NCBI GenBank assembly: GCA_028752905.1
Contig: JAQNBH010000015.1
Location: 36,438,163 to 36,502,162, forward strand
From: Cladorhizidae sp. MBARI D1340-BT2
Lineage: Eukaryota; Porifera; Demospongiae; Poecilosclerida; Cladorhizidae
Direction of reading: 5' to 3'
DNA: 64,000 nucleotides
Shown in pieces: positions 1-11,407 of this stretch. The position numbers and the translations under genes are program-made. Numbering within the stretch: position 1 is the first letter of the stretch; each line of letters starts with the position of its first letter. The notes below the pieces were generated by a model, which saw nothing but the letters and a program-made list of their open reading frames with translations, did no database searches and had not been told where the DNA came from.

Positions 1-424
1 TAGTTGATAGATTCAATAAATTAGAGTCAACCTACACTGAAGGTGAGGGGAGAGATCTTAATAGGAGAAACCTGAACAGAGTCGACAAATAAGGTTTGAA
101 TAGAGCCGATGGACCATAGGAGCCTCCCAGATGGAGAAAAGAGGACCTGAGCTGCTGGAACTGCAAACCAGTGTGAGATAATGTCTCTCGCAGCAGAGAA
201 ACTAGACACCTCCTGTGGGTGGAGTCAAGCACAGGAGGGTAGAAGAGAAATGACTCATTTTTTGATGGTAATGCCTTAACCCACAGAACATTTGTATGTG
301 TGTTAGTTAGGGTAATGTTGGACAGTTGTGATTGGTCATGGTTAATGGTGTTACATCTGTGTTGTGACCATATATGGTAAGATCCAGACTGGGCTGCCAG
401 CCTACTTAAGTACCCCTACTGGTG

Positions 425-870
425 GAGTTTGCCTAGATGGCTTAGTCAATGCTGTGATTACTTCATTCCTTGTGGACACTGGAGACACCATTGGTGTGTT
501 ACTCTTCTACTATAGGACACATGGGATACCATAAGTGCTGAGGGAGCAAGATAAATGCAAACATGGACTGGTCACCCACTCCTGGGTATATTGGCAATAA
601 CACTGCAGCTACATGGCCATGCATAATTATGTAGATCTTTCTTTCACTGGACAAGGTTACCCAACAGATGTTGTGGCGATCCCTTACGCGATATTTGGCC
701 TAGACTTCCTTATAAAGTACAATGTTATGGTTGGTCTGGTGAGGTCACAGCTTAATTGGAATAAGAAGCCCCCATTTCCGTTTCTCAAAGATCAAAACAC
801 GAGACTCAAGTGGGAAGTGTGCACATTAGTGAGACTATTACATCCTTTGTCAGAGCATGTAGTATAGTTT
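425..870 (+). pseudogene. Retropepsin (gypsy protease) remnant
   Basis: The frame reading through 430-530 contains VDG, AVITSFLVDTGD, which is the aspartic protease active-site context of Ty3/gypsy elements. A frameshift then leads to a second frame (613-867) with YVDLSFTGQGYPTDVV and FGLDFLIKYNVMVG, the GLDFL region typical of the C-terminal half of the fold. The homologous copy at 34,130-34,470 carries the same two blocks with independent changes. The element is a relic and no full protease is encoded. Confidence 0.65.
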
Positions 871-1214
871 CCTGATTAAAGCAAGAGCATCTAGTCGAAA
901 CATCGAGTGAGTAAAGTTCTAGTTGATTATTGACTAGGGCATTGTAAAGTGGCATTGGCAAGTGTTCAAGGCAATTGCCTGACAGGGACATGCCATGTAG
1001 AAAGTAGAATAGAAATCACATTTCCCGGTGCTTTAGCTAGAGTGTTAGTCGTGCCAAAAGATAGAAATGTATCCATCTGTTTGTTTAACCCTAAACCCGA
1101 GCCAGTATACTATTGATAACTGCGAACACGCATGTTGTAACCATAGAGTTATTGGTAGAAACTACCATTGCAAATGTGCTCAAAAGAAATATCCAATGCA
1201 TAAAATGAGCTTCT

Positions 1215-1600
1215 TTGGAGCATAGTAGAGAGCAGTGCCTTGACCCTCACTCCAAAATGAAAAGCACTAGTGCACTAGTGCAAAGATTCACCCCACACTA
1301 CAGAAAGGAAGTGAAGAAGCTCCTAAAGAGCATACACAAAGATGAACCCCACCACAAGTGCTTGGGCTTTCCCCATAGTTCTAGTAATAGCATATTTGGG
1401 TTTTGTGTGGATTACACCACAGGCTAAATGAAGTCTTCCACAAGGATGCCTATCCTCTGCCTAAAATTAATGATATGCTGAACACACTCTTCGGTTCAAA
1501 GTGGTTTTCTACACTGGATTTACTTGATGGGTATTGGCATGTGGAAGTAGCTGAAGAAGACTGTGAGAGACAGTGTTTTGTACCACTGAAGGATAATTTG
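1215..1600 (+). pseudogene. Ty3/gypsy reverse transcriptase fragment
   Basis: Two overlapping frames give TPHYRKEVKKLLKS, then FGFCVDY, RLNEVFHKDAYPLPKIND and SKWFSTLDLLDGYWHVEV, which is the canonical fingers-palm region of Ty3/gypsy RT. The strand is plus. The catalytic YxDD block is missing, because the sequence turns into a C-rich run at 1,630-1,645 soon after. It lies between the protease remnant and the integrase remnant. Confidence 0.8.
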
Positions 1601-1889
1601 AACTCATATGCCACTCAGAACTCTGTAATCCCCCCCCCCCTCCCCCAATTGTGCAGCCACGAAATCACCTACTCCCAAGAGCTGAGAACAATTGCATAGT
1701 ATTAATGTAGGAAGTCCAATGCAACTGTATGACGTAGATATCATGGGTCCTTCACACAGTCAAAGTCCGGAAATTCTTAAACTCTCATGGCTGCAGACTA
1801 GCGCTGGATGAGGCATATCCTGTACATAACCAAGATGCCTCAACTATTGCACATATCACCAACCAAAAAAAATTCCATTTCCACCTGGG

Positions 1890-2293
1890 CAGCTTCACTC
1901 ACTGACTCTGATCAGGGAAAACAATTTGATTCACAACTAATTACTGCCTACAAAGACAAGGACCACACCATATTATTCTCTAATTGAGCATTTCAATCAC
2001 ATGCTAGTTTTCTTGCTGAAGACTGCCGCTTCAGAACATCCTTTAGACAGGGAGGAACACCTATGTGTGGCAAACATTGTAGTGTTCAATCCACTACTGG
2101 CTACTCTCTATTTTACTTAATATTTGGCAAACAACTATTTGCAAGTTTAGCAGTAGACAATGTATTAACAACTTCTGTTAAGCAATCTCTAACTGGCTTT
2201 CATCACAATTTGTATGTTTCTCCAGTGTCCATTCATGAATCTTATCTTCTAACTCAGGTCAATGTGGGCTGGCTCGCAATACATGTACTGTGA
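1890..2293 (+). pseudogene. Ty3/gypsy integrase fragment
   Basis: Broken frames read SDQGK-QFDSQLI (the second catalytic Asp region), then HSTTGYSLFYLIFGKQLF (2,085-2,140), which is the conserved region just C-terminal of the integrase core in Ty3/gypsy elements. Stops and frameshifts interrupt it. This is the 3' end of the same relic as the protease and RT to its left. Confidence 0.6.
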
Positions 2294-4564
2294 ATTCGTC
2301 TATGTGTCTTCCCTTTACAATGCAATCATTTCGCTGATCTGCAAACCCCATGCATCTTAGAGCTTGGAAAGCTGAAAAATAACTGCACTAGCCTAGACTA
2401 GATCTAGCAGCAATTGTGCACACACAATAAGCTGAACCTCCAAGTCAATCAATCTCATTAAGATGGAATGGCTATGAAGGCTGACAGATATTGTGAGGTA
2501 CATATAAGCCTGGTATAACAGGGCTTTAGGCAGTTTGATAAGTCACGGTGCCTATATACATCTGTCTAGATATTGATTTTACAATGACCTTCTCAATGAA
2601 TTTGTACTCTCTCCACCTTTCGACTAGATGCTCTAACCTTCACCAGGAATAGTTATTGATGTTTGTTTTCCCTCATGTTCACTTTCACTCTAGGAAATTG
2701 AAACCAGCCTGATCATCTTGTTGATTACAACTTCCTGTGTGTATTGCAACTTTCTGTTTGTAGCATCAGCATGTATTAGTAATTTCTAGCTGACTTAGGT
2801 ATATGATGCTACCAACATATCAGTAAAACATTTCAACAAAAGCATCAGAAGAATGAAGTGTGCTTTTTCATATATTATTTTTTTGACAATTCTATAATGT
2901 AACTGATCTAATAATCCATGAGACTTGGTTTACAGCATTTTTGCCTACAAGGCTAGCATTGAACTCTCTAGGTTTTATCTAGGAATGGTGGCTAAGGGAA
3001 GGAAGGGAACCTGCAGTTAACTTTGTACATGATGCTTTACTGCCTTTAGGCATTTGAGGGGAGAAAAGGACCTGTGATTAAGATGATGTCAAAGCTATAA
3101 AACCCATTTCCAGCATTAATATCATAGAATATATCACTTCTGGGGCACTGCACTTCCATTGACTTGAAGCTAAGGGTCAGATGAGCTATGGATGAACATG
3201 TTTTATCCATAGTAGGTGGCAAGGATTCCAGATCACCTGGGACACCCAGTTTGTAAGGAGTTAATCTTCTGTACTCTGCATAAAAGTTATTTGGGGTTGC
3301 TATAGCAATCTTTTTTAAATGGGGCCAAAAAAACCAACAAAGTTTATATCTAGCAAAAACTCATTTTGGCAACTTCTAAAATGGTGAGTTCAGCCAATTC
3401 TAGCGTGCCTTGAATCCTTCGCGAAGGTAGCAAACGGGAAGGCCAAAAAACTTAAATTTTTATCTTCAGGATCTTGTATTTTGTATCTACTTTACTCCCC
3501 TCACATAGCTTGCATACAGTCAGTGTGTCCACATTTATTAACCATTCTCGAAATAGGTCAACATCGTCATATCCATAAACGCACTTGTACAATAAACACG
3601 CTGTGCCAATAGGAGCTCGAGGTCGCTAAGCTCATACAATCTTGCTTGTGTGGTGTACTACAGTATATTTGTATAGTATTTGCAATCTTCTGCAGCTGCA
3701 TTTGTTTACTAGTGAAGAAATGAGCAGTCAGATATGTAAAAACGATCACAGAAAAGTGTAACAGCCTCAGCCTGGCCTAAGATATTGTCTGTCGTTCTTA
3801 CTTCTAGAAACTGAACAGAGTTCACTTGTCCTTGAAGAATATATAGAACTGTAATTATCTGACTTCAGAAATCTCGAAGCATCTCTTTTGCATTAGAAGT
3901 ACGTGCAATACATTACAGGAATATATATAGTCGTAAGTAACGGAGTTAGGTCATAATACGCCATTCTAATACATGTGATGCTAATTTTATCTGTGATGCA
4001 GGGTCCTGTTATCAACATCTATGATTGGTTAATTTTTGCATTATATATACCGAGTCACTTCTTGTAGGTAGCTGCTGGCTTCAAAGGAACACAAAAATGT
4101 TTTTATACGAAAATGAAATGGGAATTTACCAATTTAGACAACAATTATTTACAGGGCTGAACACCAATGATGGAATTCATTACATAAGGTCCTATAAATG
4201 ATAAACACTTTTAAATAATATACACAAGAGAGAAAAAGAAAAACATGAAATAAATGCTAATAACCAATAAATAAATAAAATTAATAAACAATGCTGAGGA
4301 GAAAAAAGTGGTCAAGTATACCAGCTTAGATCATTGCCACTATTTTGTGCCTGTGGCCATCGAGTCATTGGGGGTCATCGGGAACAGGTCGATGGCTTTC
4401 CTGAAGGAGCTCAGCCTCAGTAATTGGGGAGGTGAATGCCTGTGCTCACCTCCTTCAGCGTCTCTCAGTTGCAGTCCAGCAGGTGAATGCCTTGTCTGTT
4501 TGGGGGTCAGTCGGGAGTTGAACTTGTTAGTTATTTATTTGTGTATTTATTGTTAATTAGTTGG

Positions 4565-4565
<1 letters not shown>

Positions 4566-4617
<52 letters not shown>
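4566..4617. repeat. (TAA)n microsatellite
   Basis: About 17 nearly uninterrupted TAA units, followed after 25 bp by a GAT/GATAAT tract. Confidence 0.95.
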
Positions 4618-4640
4618 TTATATAATAATATTAATTATAA

Positions 4641-4711
4641 TGACGATGATGATGATGATGATGATGATGATAATGATGTTGATGATGATGATAATGATAA
4701 AGATAATAATG
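4641..4711. repeat. (GAT)n microsatellite, interrupted
   Basis: Runs of GAT with GATAAT interruptions. It directly abuts the left arm of the foldback element at 4,712. Confidence 0.9.
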
Positions 4712-4831
4712 ATTAAAATCACCTTCTCAATAATCAACTTTAATTTTTATTCACTCGACATTTCGACTAGATGCTCTAGTCTTCATCAGTGAATAAAAAT
4801 TGAAGTTGATTATTGAGAAGGTGATTTTAAT
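4712..4831. repeat. Foldback (hairpin) element with 44-bp arms
   Basis: Arm 4,712-4,755 is the reverse complement of 4,788-4,831 with a single mismatch, around a 32-bp loop that contains CGACTAGATGCTCTAG. The same loop and arm motif recurs near 880-950, 2,590-2,640 and 59,030-59,090, so it is a dispersed family. No coding capacity. Confidence 0.9.
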
Positions 4832-5499
4832 GCTACTGAGAGTTTATTGAGATGATAATGATGATGAAAAAACAAACAAACAAGTAAATAGATTGTTATT
4901 ATTATTTATTTATTTATTTATTTATTTTTATGTAATTTAAACATAAAAATTAATCTTCTCCCCAGACTGAGTAACAAAAGGCAAAGACCCCAACACTGAA
5001 GCAGCACTCCTACGTTGTACCACCACAGAAATCCTATGAATGAGATGTTGACCTCAGGCAGCACCGCAACTCCCTGAAGAAAGCCTTTTTTCTTTTTACC
5101 AATATGTATTTTTAATATATAACGTATTCTATATATCTATCTAGATTTCTCCCCACACATAACTTGCACATAGTATATCTGTCCATCAGAAGTTTACTCT
5201 TGTGTCAATATACAGTCAACAGCACAAACCCTCAACAACACTAGCTAACTACTTGTAAGTAATATTATAGACTTGTGTGTCTTCTTTATTAATAAACATA
5301 GTAAATACTAACATCTATGATTGATTAGTTCTGGTACACTGAGTAATATCTTGTAGGTGGCTGCTTGATAAAATAGAAAAGAAACAAAAATTTCTTATTT
5401 AAAAACAAAATATATATTTTGGATTGACAAGAAGTGAAAGAGGAATTTACACCAGGGATAATGAGGCCACCATATTAGTCAGTGGCAGCTGGTTACTAT

Positions 5500-5800
5500 C
5501 AAGGTAGCTCTTATGCTCATCTTCCTCATGATATAAGCACATGGTCTCATTCAAAACTAACTAATGGCACAGATGTACAATATCCTTGTGCCCATCACCC
5601 GAGCACCAGTCAATTGCAACATCAAAGTTACACACCCCTTATTCTTTGCACAGATGTATAATATCCTTGTGGCCACAGAGGTACCATACAATATGCTCAT
5701 ATCACATAGACTCCACTCCAGGCACAGGTGAACAATGTCCATATGGCCACATTTGGCAGCCCAGAGCATGCTCTTATGTACCACCCAACCTTTCTACAAG
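5500..5800 (-). pseudogene. Degenerate ankyrin-like repeat fragment
   Basis: The minus-strand frame 5,557-5,784 contains AAKCGHMDIVHLCLEW, which matches the GHxDIVxLC helix core of ankyrin repeats. Two further copies are decayed to VATRILYICA and GTRILYICAIS. The DNA itself shows the repeat period, because three spaced copies of a CACAGATGTAYAATATCCTTGTG-like block occur. Upstream frames on the minus strand (to 6,150) are broken by stops, so it is a relic. The family call rests on one good repeat only. Confidence 0.45.
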
Positions 5801-6361
5801 CATAAAGTGGCCTTATAGGACTGTGGGAAGTATAGGCCTTGGCCAAATCATATTTGTGCAAATCTTAATTGTGACACAGATGCAGAATGACTTTATAGCC
5901 AGCCTCTATGCCCTGCCCCATGATTATAATATATTAGTGGCATGCACTCCAAGCATTGATTATAAGCTCAGGCAGTGTTCTGGAACAATGTACTCCACTA
6001 TTACCATGTGGATGAAGAAACTATTGCCTCCACCAAGATCCAAGTTAATGAAGTCGATGTATTTTGCCTTGGTGTATCGGTCGCCACTGTTCTTATTACA
6101 AATTATCAAGAAGTCATTTGTTGTGATGCACAATGACCCAGTTGACTGAATATGATGCCAAAACTTGATAGAACATTATCCTGATTGGAGAGACAGTAGT
6201 TTCACCTCTCCCTTGCAATTGGCATGTTGAGAGTTTGTTCCCATTTGAAAGGTGCCATGTGCAGCATGTAGACAAAAGGCAGTATTTTCATCTGCTTATG
6301 ATTTTTATCGTACAGTTGTTCAATATCCACTAGGCAAGCATCACATGGTGAGTGGAAGGGG

Positions 6362-6784
6362 TGTTTAGGATCACTTCAGTAGATAACCTCCAACTTGATA
6401 ATAATTACTATCCCCAGAGCAATATCTATGCTGTACGATCGCTCTTTAGCTTAATTCTGAGAAATTTAGAATATTATAAATCCAATAGAACAATTATTGA
6501 GCAATCCAAGATCAAGACTAACTGAAGAGTTGGGAGTCATGGTTTAAATACACTGCCTCCCAGGAAGCAGGAAGCACACAATACACACACCAAAGTCCAA
6601 AGCACAGAACACACATAGGCTTCCATACGCCAATATAAAATAAAAGTGTGAAACTGAAAAGTCAATAAGCATTTAATCACAACAGAGCTTGACATAATGA
6701 TAATTGCATGATTAACAGTCTACTAATTGTAATTACAGATAACTAAGTGTTCAGCCATCTTGGTGGTTCATGGGAAATGTCGAG
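6362..6784 (-). repeat. 3' LTR of Gmr1-like element (unit 1)
   Basis: Homologous along its length to 8,815-9,230, sharing the GAGCAATATCTATGCTGTAC and CCAAAGTCCAAAGCACAGAA blocks. The inner edge is followed on the minus strand by a purine-rich tract (GGAGGGGAGA), as expected for a polypurine tract. The inner 25 bp are partly deleted compared with the other copies. Confidence 0.7.
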
Positions 6785-7480
6785 TCATCTCCCCTCCTAA
6801 GCTTGGAGCTCTCCCCTCTGGTATGGGTTCTCCTCTTGTGGGGACTGCTTCCAGCATGAGCCTAGGACCAGTGGTTGTCATTTTGTCATCTTGTGCCAGA
6901 TTAATTGTCAAAGGTATCCTGGCCAAATCATCCTCTGGCCAACACTGTCTAGATAAGCCGTCAGCATTTTAATGGTGTATGCTGGGTCTATACTTCAGTT
7001 CAAAGTCGAATTCCTGGAGTGCCAGCACTCACCTCATGAGGTGCCCATTCAGGCAGCTTGAGTCTTGGAGTGCTACCAGGGTATGGTGATCAGTCACCAC
7101 ACTGAAGACCCTCCCCAGTAAGTGGGTGGAATTCCTTGAGTGCCAACACCCACCTCATGAGGTGCCCATTCAGGCAGCTTGAGTCTTGGAGTGCTACCAG
7201 GGCATGGTGATCAGTCACCACAGTGAAGACCCTCCCCAGTAAGTGGATGGAGATCAACGACCCTTACTGGTTGGTTGGCCTGACAAAATTCTTCAAGGCC
7301 CTGACCTGAGCTTCTGGCACACCAACCATCCCATGACCTTGAGATATTCAAGTGACTACCCCCCCACACACTTATCCGAATTAGCAGTAAGCCCAGCCTC
7401 TCTCAATGCAAGTACAGCTTCAATATCTTTCTCCCAGCTTTCTCCCCAACCTCAGGAAACTTGTTAGACTGGATTAAGTT
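6785..7480 (-). pseudogene. RT thumb and RNase H end of Gmr1-like element, with a 121-bp internal tandem duplication
   Basis: This matches 34,780-35,100 and 35,500-35,660, where the RNase H motifs VTDHHAL and the NANGLSR-type C-terminus can be read. A stretch covering the VTDHHAL region is present twice in tandem, at about 7,009-7,129 and 7,130-7,250, with about 95 percent identity by eye. To the right it fuses directly to the protease end near 7,470, so INT and most of RT are deleted. Confidence 0.65.
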
Positions 7481-7669
7481 TGCAGGATGGGTTGTTTGGT
7501 TAGCACCTGTGTCAATCAAACACATACAGGGTCTACCATCAATCGTTCCTATCCTAAGTAAGGCCTTGTGTTCCTCAGACTCTGATTCTGAGTTGATCAT
7601 TCCCAGTGTATACTTCAACTTGGGAAAATTATTCTTATAGTGCCCTGGCTGTTTGCAATAGTGGCACAA
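7403..7669 (-). pseudogene. Gag zinc knuckle and protease of Gmr1-like element
   Basis: The frame begins CHYCKQPGHYKNNF, a CX2CX4HX4C knuckle whose last Cys has become Phe, and continues after about 30 residues to CLIDTGANQT, the retropepsin active site. The order gag, protease on the minus strand agrees with the element's orientation. Downstream the frame runs into the deletion junction. Confidence 0.75.
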
Positions 7670-7765
7670 TGGGTTCTTGGAAAAGGCTAGGTCATCTTGG
7701 CTACCATCGGCTACCCTTTGGCCCCACCCTCACTCCACCCAGTAAGCTTACCCCCACCTCTACCC

Positions 7766-8724
7766 TTAATTAATTAAACACCCGCCTGTTCCCTCTGTAG
7801 ACTGTGCATCTCGAAGTCTGGTCCACTGCTGTGTCCTGTTGCTGAATGTCCTTTCGGCTGCAGTCCCATGCATCATGGGGCTCTGAGTGGTTTGGATTCC
7901 CATGCTGCTTCCATATCGTCCACGATTTGTTGCATGACGTCCTTCCCTCTCAGTGAATGGCACACCTCAGTAGAGTAATAATATAGGGTAAGAATACCAA
8001 CATCTCCATCATGAATTCCTTGGTATCCTTCAAACTATTGGTCAGTTGATTAATCCCTCTAATGATTGGAGTCAAGTGTGCTCTCGGAGACTGTGGTCTG
8101 ATGGTTGATTCCTCCAGACTATCTATCTAGCCTTAGCACTAGTGCCTCCAAGCCTCTCCAAAAATAGAGTTTTGAATTCCTAGTAAGGCATCAGTTCCTG
8201 GAATACTTCCACTGCCCTTCCCGTAGTTTGTTTCCCTAGTACTTGGTTGCACTCCATTGGAATTTATCCCCACCATGGACAGTTCGAAGTGAACAAGGTA
8301 AATTTCAGGTTCGGTCTAATTATCCAACTTCTGCAGAGCATGTAGAGTGGTTAGCCTCTTCCTCTCCAGTTCTTTGGCCACTATGTTTGAGCTCGTCGGT
8401 CATCTTCCTCTATATTTTGTTGTGCAGCATCGGCTTCCCACTTCTTAATCTTCTCTTTCTCTGCAGTTTCCTTGTCCTGTTCAGTGTTTAGCCTAGCTTC
8501 TTCTTGCTTTTGGTGTGCTGTATCAGCTTCTCTCCTGTCGTATTCAATCGACTGCATAATGCTTGTTGAAGCACTCCCATCGAGTCTTCAGGTATTGTGA
8601 CAGTAGGATTAGTATGTTTGGATGCAGTCTGTTCTGCAAATGAACTGGAGCTTGTCTTCACAAGGTCTGGAAGAGTTCTGCCACTGTGTATTTCGGAACG
8701 GGTTTGGATAGTTGGAGAAGACAT
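7766..8724 (-). pseudogene. Gag region of Gmr1-like element
   Basis: Broken minus-strand frames (8,488-8,724; 7,766-7,963) between the right LTR and the zinc knuckle. The N-terminal frame is hydrophilic and Ser/Thr-rich. No conserved gag motif is visible, so the call depends on position between the LTR and the knuckle. Stops and frameshifts are frequent. Confidence 0.5.
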
Positions 8725-8814
8725 GCTGAGAACTGTATGTTAGGTATTTTGCTTTGCAGTTACTGATGATGGCTGTTCGTCTTCTTCTTCAGCTGAACCA
8801 CCGCTGCCACCATA

Positions 8815-9230
8815 TGTTGAGGGTCACTTCATTAGATACCTCCCAACTTGGTAACAATTACTGCCACCAGAGCAATATCTATGCTGTACAATTGCTCCTT
8901 AGCTTTATTCAGAGAAATTTAGAATATTATAAAGCCAATAGAATAATTGAGCAATCCATGATAAAAGACTGACTAACTGAACAGTTGGGAATCAGGCTTT
9001 AAATACCCTACCTCCGTGGAAACAGGAAAGTACACAATCTACAATACACACACCAAAGTCCAAAGCACAGAACACACATAGGCTTCCATATGTCAATATC
9101 ATGTAATCACAACATAGCTTGACATAATGATAATTGCATGATTAACAGTCTATTAATTATAATTAAAGAAAACTTAGTGTTCAAAGAATTTTAATGGTTC
9201 TTGGGCAATGTTGAGAGGCTGCCCTCTACA
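8815..9230 (-). repeat. 5' LTR of Gmr1-like element (unit 1)
   Basis: 416 bp with TGT..ACA ends on the minus strand. Immediately inside lies a TGGTGGCAGCGGTGG stretch that would be the primer-binding region. A truncated copy lies at 37,882-38,194. Confidence 0.7.
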
Positions 9231-11407
9231 AGGAGTGTTGTGAGCAGTGCATACATTGTGCTGGAGTATTCCAGGCCGAGATGTTGACTATTCAGTGAAT
9301 GAACTTGCTGCAAGAACCTGCTGATGCCCATATCTCACCTAATACAGCTATAATAATTGTTGTGGCCATACTTAATGACCACATCATTGCTATACAAATA
9401 GAGAAAAAATACGGCTTTGTGCCAGGAGTCCTTGAGATCCTCCAATCTGCACTGCTGGGATCACCCTTTGAATCCAACTTAAGAATGATGTCCCATTTTT
9501 TCTGTAAAATTTCCCACTTTGCATTGAAGTAAATCTCTTCTATTTCTCAAAGTGCCACAAGGCAATCTTACATTCATTACATTTTCATTGCTTGAGAAGA
9601 TCCGTATGGTATTTTTATCTCACGGAAATTTAAGTATGTTCCAGTTGAAATCGACATGGTGGGTTGTTGACCTGCGGCTCTCTTAAACTCTGCATTCCTG
9701 CAAGTACATGATCTTTAACTGGTCCACAGGACTGACTAGTCCAGCTAGTCTCATATAGCCAGTGGCTAGAACTGGTCCCGTTGCATCCTGCTGATCTGCA
9801 TGCCAAATATCTATAGCAGCTTCCATTATTCCTATAGATCAAGCTGTCCAGCAGGCCCAATGGACCCACCAACCCAGTAGACCCAGCTAGTCCAATAGGT
9901 GCAGCTGGGAGTGCTGATTTAACACACCAAACCCTTTCTCATCAAAACCAAAGATAGATAGAGAAATCTTGGTTACACCATGGCTGCAAACAAAATGATA
10001 CTAGCTAATGGAACTGTACTGGTTGGTATGCTTCTAACTTTAAATCTGGAGAATCACAGAAGAATATATGTAATACTTGTGGAATTCTGGACTTATTACC
10101 ACTCTCCTTGAACCACTTTTGAATAAGACTCAGAAGGAGGACCTTGTTATTAGTCTGATTTGCATTAGTTGGGAGTCAATATCATCCTCATAGTAATTGA
10201 GTATGGCCCAATATGAAGTACTACAGTGAGCTGTAGACCTGTTGGTCCTGTGATATTCTGTCATCTTGCATCCCCCATGGCTCCAACTGGTTCTGTTACC
10301 CTTGTAGGTCCAACAAGTCCAGTGGGCCTAGCAAACCAATAAGACCTAGCAAGTCCAAGTAGGATCCTTGCTGGACCTCTAGTTTTCCATCATCCTATGG
10401 GGTCCTTGAAGCTTGGGAAGATCTCATTCTCCCACCAACTGCCACAGCATCACCAAAAGTAATACAAATTATACCACATAATTATATCATTCTATGCTCT
10501 GAAATTTTTTGTGGAACATGCACAGCATGTCGAGTAATATGATGGATCATCACTCAAATCTGTGATAGTTTATTGCTTCATCCATGCCTTCCTTTGGTAT
10601 GTCCTCTTGGGTTCATTTTCTAAATGGTAGACCTATTGTTTGATCTTGCTTTTTTCTTTAATAGAAAAGTTCCAGTCATTATCGCTTAAGTGACAATGCT
10701 GCTTCTTGGTCCTGCACCACTCATTCTGTGTGATCTAACCATCCATAAGCTCCTGGGAGGTGATCATTCCCACAGTAAACAGCACCATTGAGACTGTGTG
10801 TAGGTCCCAAGCTACAGACCATACAATGCTGTGGCAAATTGAACTAATTCAAGAAAACTGATCAGATTGGAGTGGACAGACTACTTAGAACTGTAGTTAT
10901 GTATGTTTAGCATATGCTCATAATAATTTGTTGCATAGTAACTAGAAAGGGGAGAACATTCGTATTTGTTCATCTTTGGTTGGTGTCAACAGTCTACATT
11001 TTACTATTTATAATAGAAATCTCAGTCGGCAGCACTATAGAAGTCTCTAGGTCAGGCTAATCTAGTTTTATCAAGAAATTCATTTGGACTAACTGCTCTC
11101 ATCATGCTTGGTAACAGTGGTGGGATATACAGGATGGTTAATGCAATAATTCCTATACAATGCCTAATCAACACACATTTTAGATGAACTGGAACAATCT
11201 AAATACATAGTAGCAAGCTTCAGTAGCTGAGGAGGATAGGGAGAAAATATATTTTGAAAGCCCTTTAGGACTTCTTCAGTTCAGAACAAGGCCATTTGGA
11301 CTTAGCGGAGCCTAAGCAACCTCCCAATGACTTAGGGTCATTAGAGCATTATAAATTCCCAATTAAACATATATAATAATTCGTGGGAGAACACTAAGAT
11401 CACTTAA
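9231..11407. other. Non-coding stretch with collagen-like relic
   Basis: 9,231-9,437 matches 38,195-38,390 and 11,267-11,407 matches 38,391-38,539. The 1.83 kb between (9,438-11,266) is absent from the second unit. It holds the collagen-like relic listed separately. The remainder, including 10,440-11,260, shows nothing I can name. Confidence 0.6.
9640..10430 (-). pseudogene. Collagen-like (Gly-X-Y) pseudogene fragments
   Basis: Minus-strand frames show stretches in Gly-X-Y register: GLAGSTGLVGPLGLL (9,840-9,900), GPVLATGYMRLAGLV (9,720-9,780) and GLVGPTRVTEPVGAMGDA (about 10,280-10,340). Many glycines are changed to Arg or Ser and stops interrupt the segments, so this cannot make a triple helix now. 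The segment is specific to unit 1. The periodic glycine is direct evidence, but the original gene is unknown. Confidence 0.5.

Larger units (their letters stand above)
1..2293 (+). mobile_element. Decayed Ty3/gypsy retrotransposon, gag-PR-RT-INT order, truncated by window start
   Basis: Conceptual translation across frameshifts gives, left to right, a gag zinc-knuckle remnant (CWNC near 150), a retropepsin with LVDTGD (about 425-530) and a downstream GLDFL motif (about 690-710), a reverse transcriptase core (about 1,250-1,590) and integrase fragments (about 1,890-2,290). This is the usual Ty3/gypsy domain order. No domain is intact and RNase H was not found, so the copy is dead. Its left part recurs at 33,860-34,565 in the second segmental unit. 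No LTRs were recognised. Confidence 0.75.
2294..6361. other. Non-coding stretch with simple repeats, a foldback element and an ankyrin relic
   Basis: I see no intact gene here. It holds a (TAA)n tract, a (GAT)n tract, a 44-bp-armed foldback element and a degenerate ankyrin-like segment, each listed separately. Segments near 3,480-4,090 and 5,130-5,400 are diverged copies of one dispersed repeat, sharing a CACATARCTTGCAYA block followed by CATCTATGATTGRTTA and CTTGTAGGTRGCTGCT blocks. Pieces of this repeat also occur near 58,620-58,880. The predicted short frames at 4,308-4,556 and 5,586-6,149 match no family I know. Confidence 0.5.
6362..9230 (-). mobile_element. Gmr1-like Ty3/gypsy retrotransposon copy, internally deleted (gag-protease half kept)
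   Basis: Two related LTRs, 6,362-6,784 and 8,815-9,230, flank minus-strand gag, zinc knuckle, protease, then only the RT thumb and RNase H end. Flanking 5-mers AGGGG and AGGAG may be a mutated target duplication. The right flank after 9,230 is the same as after 38,194 in the second unit, so both copies descend from one insertion that predates the segmental duplication. The two lost complementary halves: this one lost integrase and most of RT, the other lost gag and protease. Confidence 0.75.
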
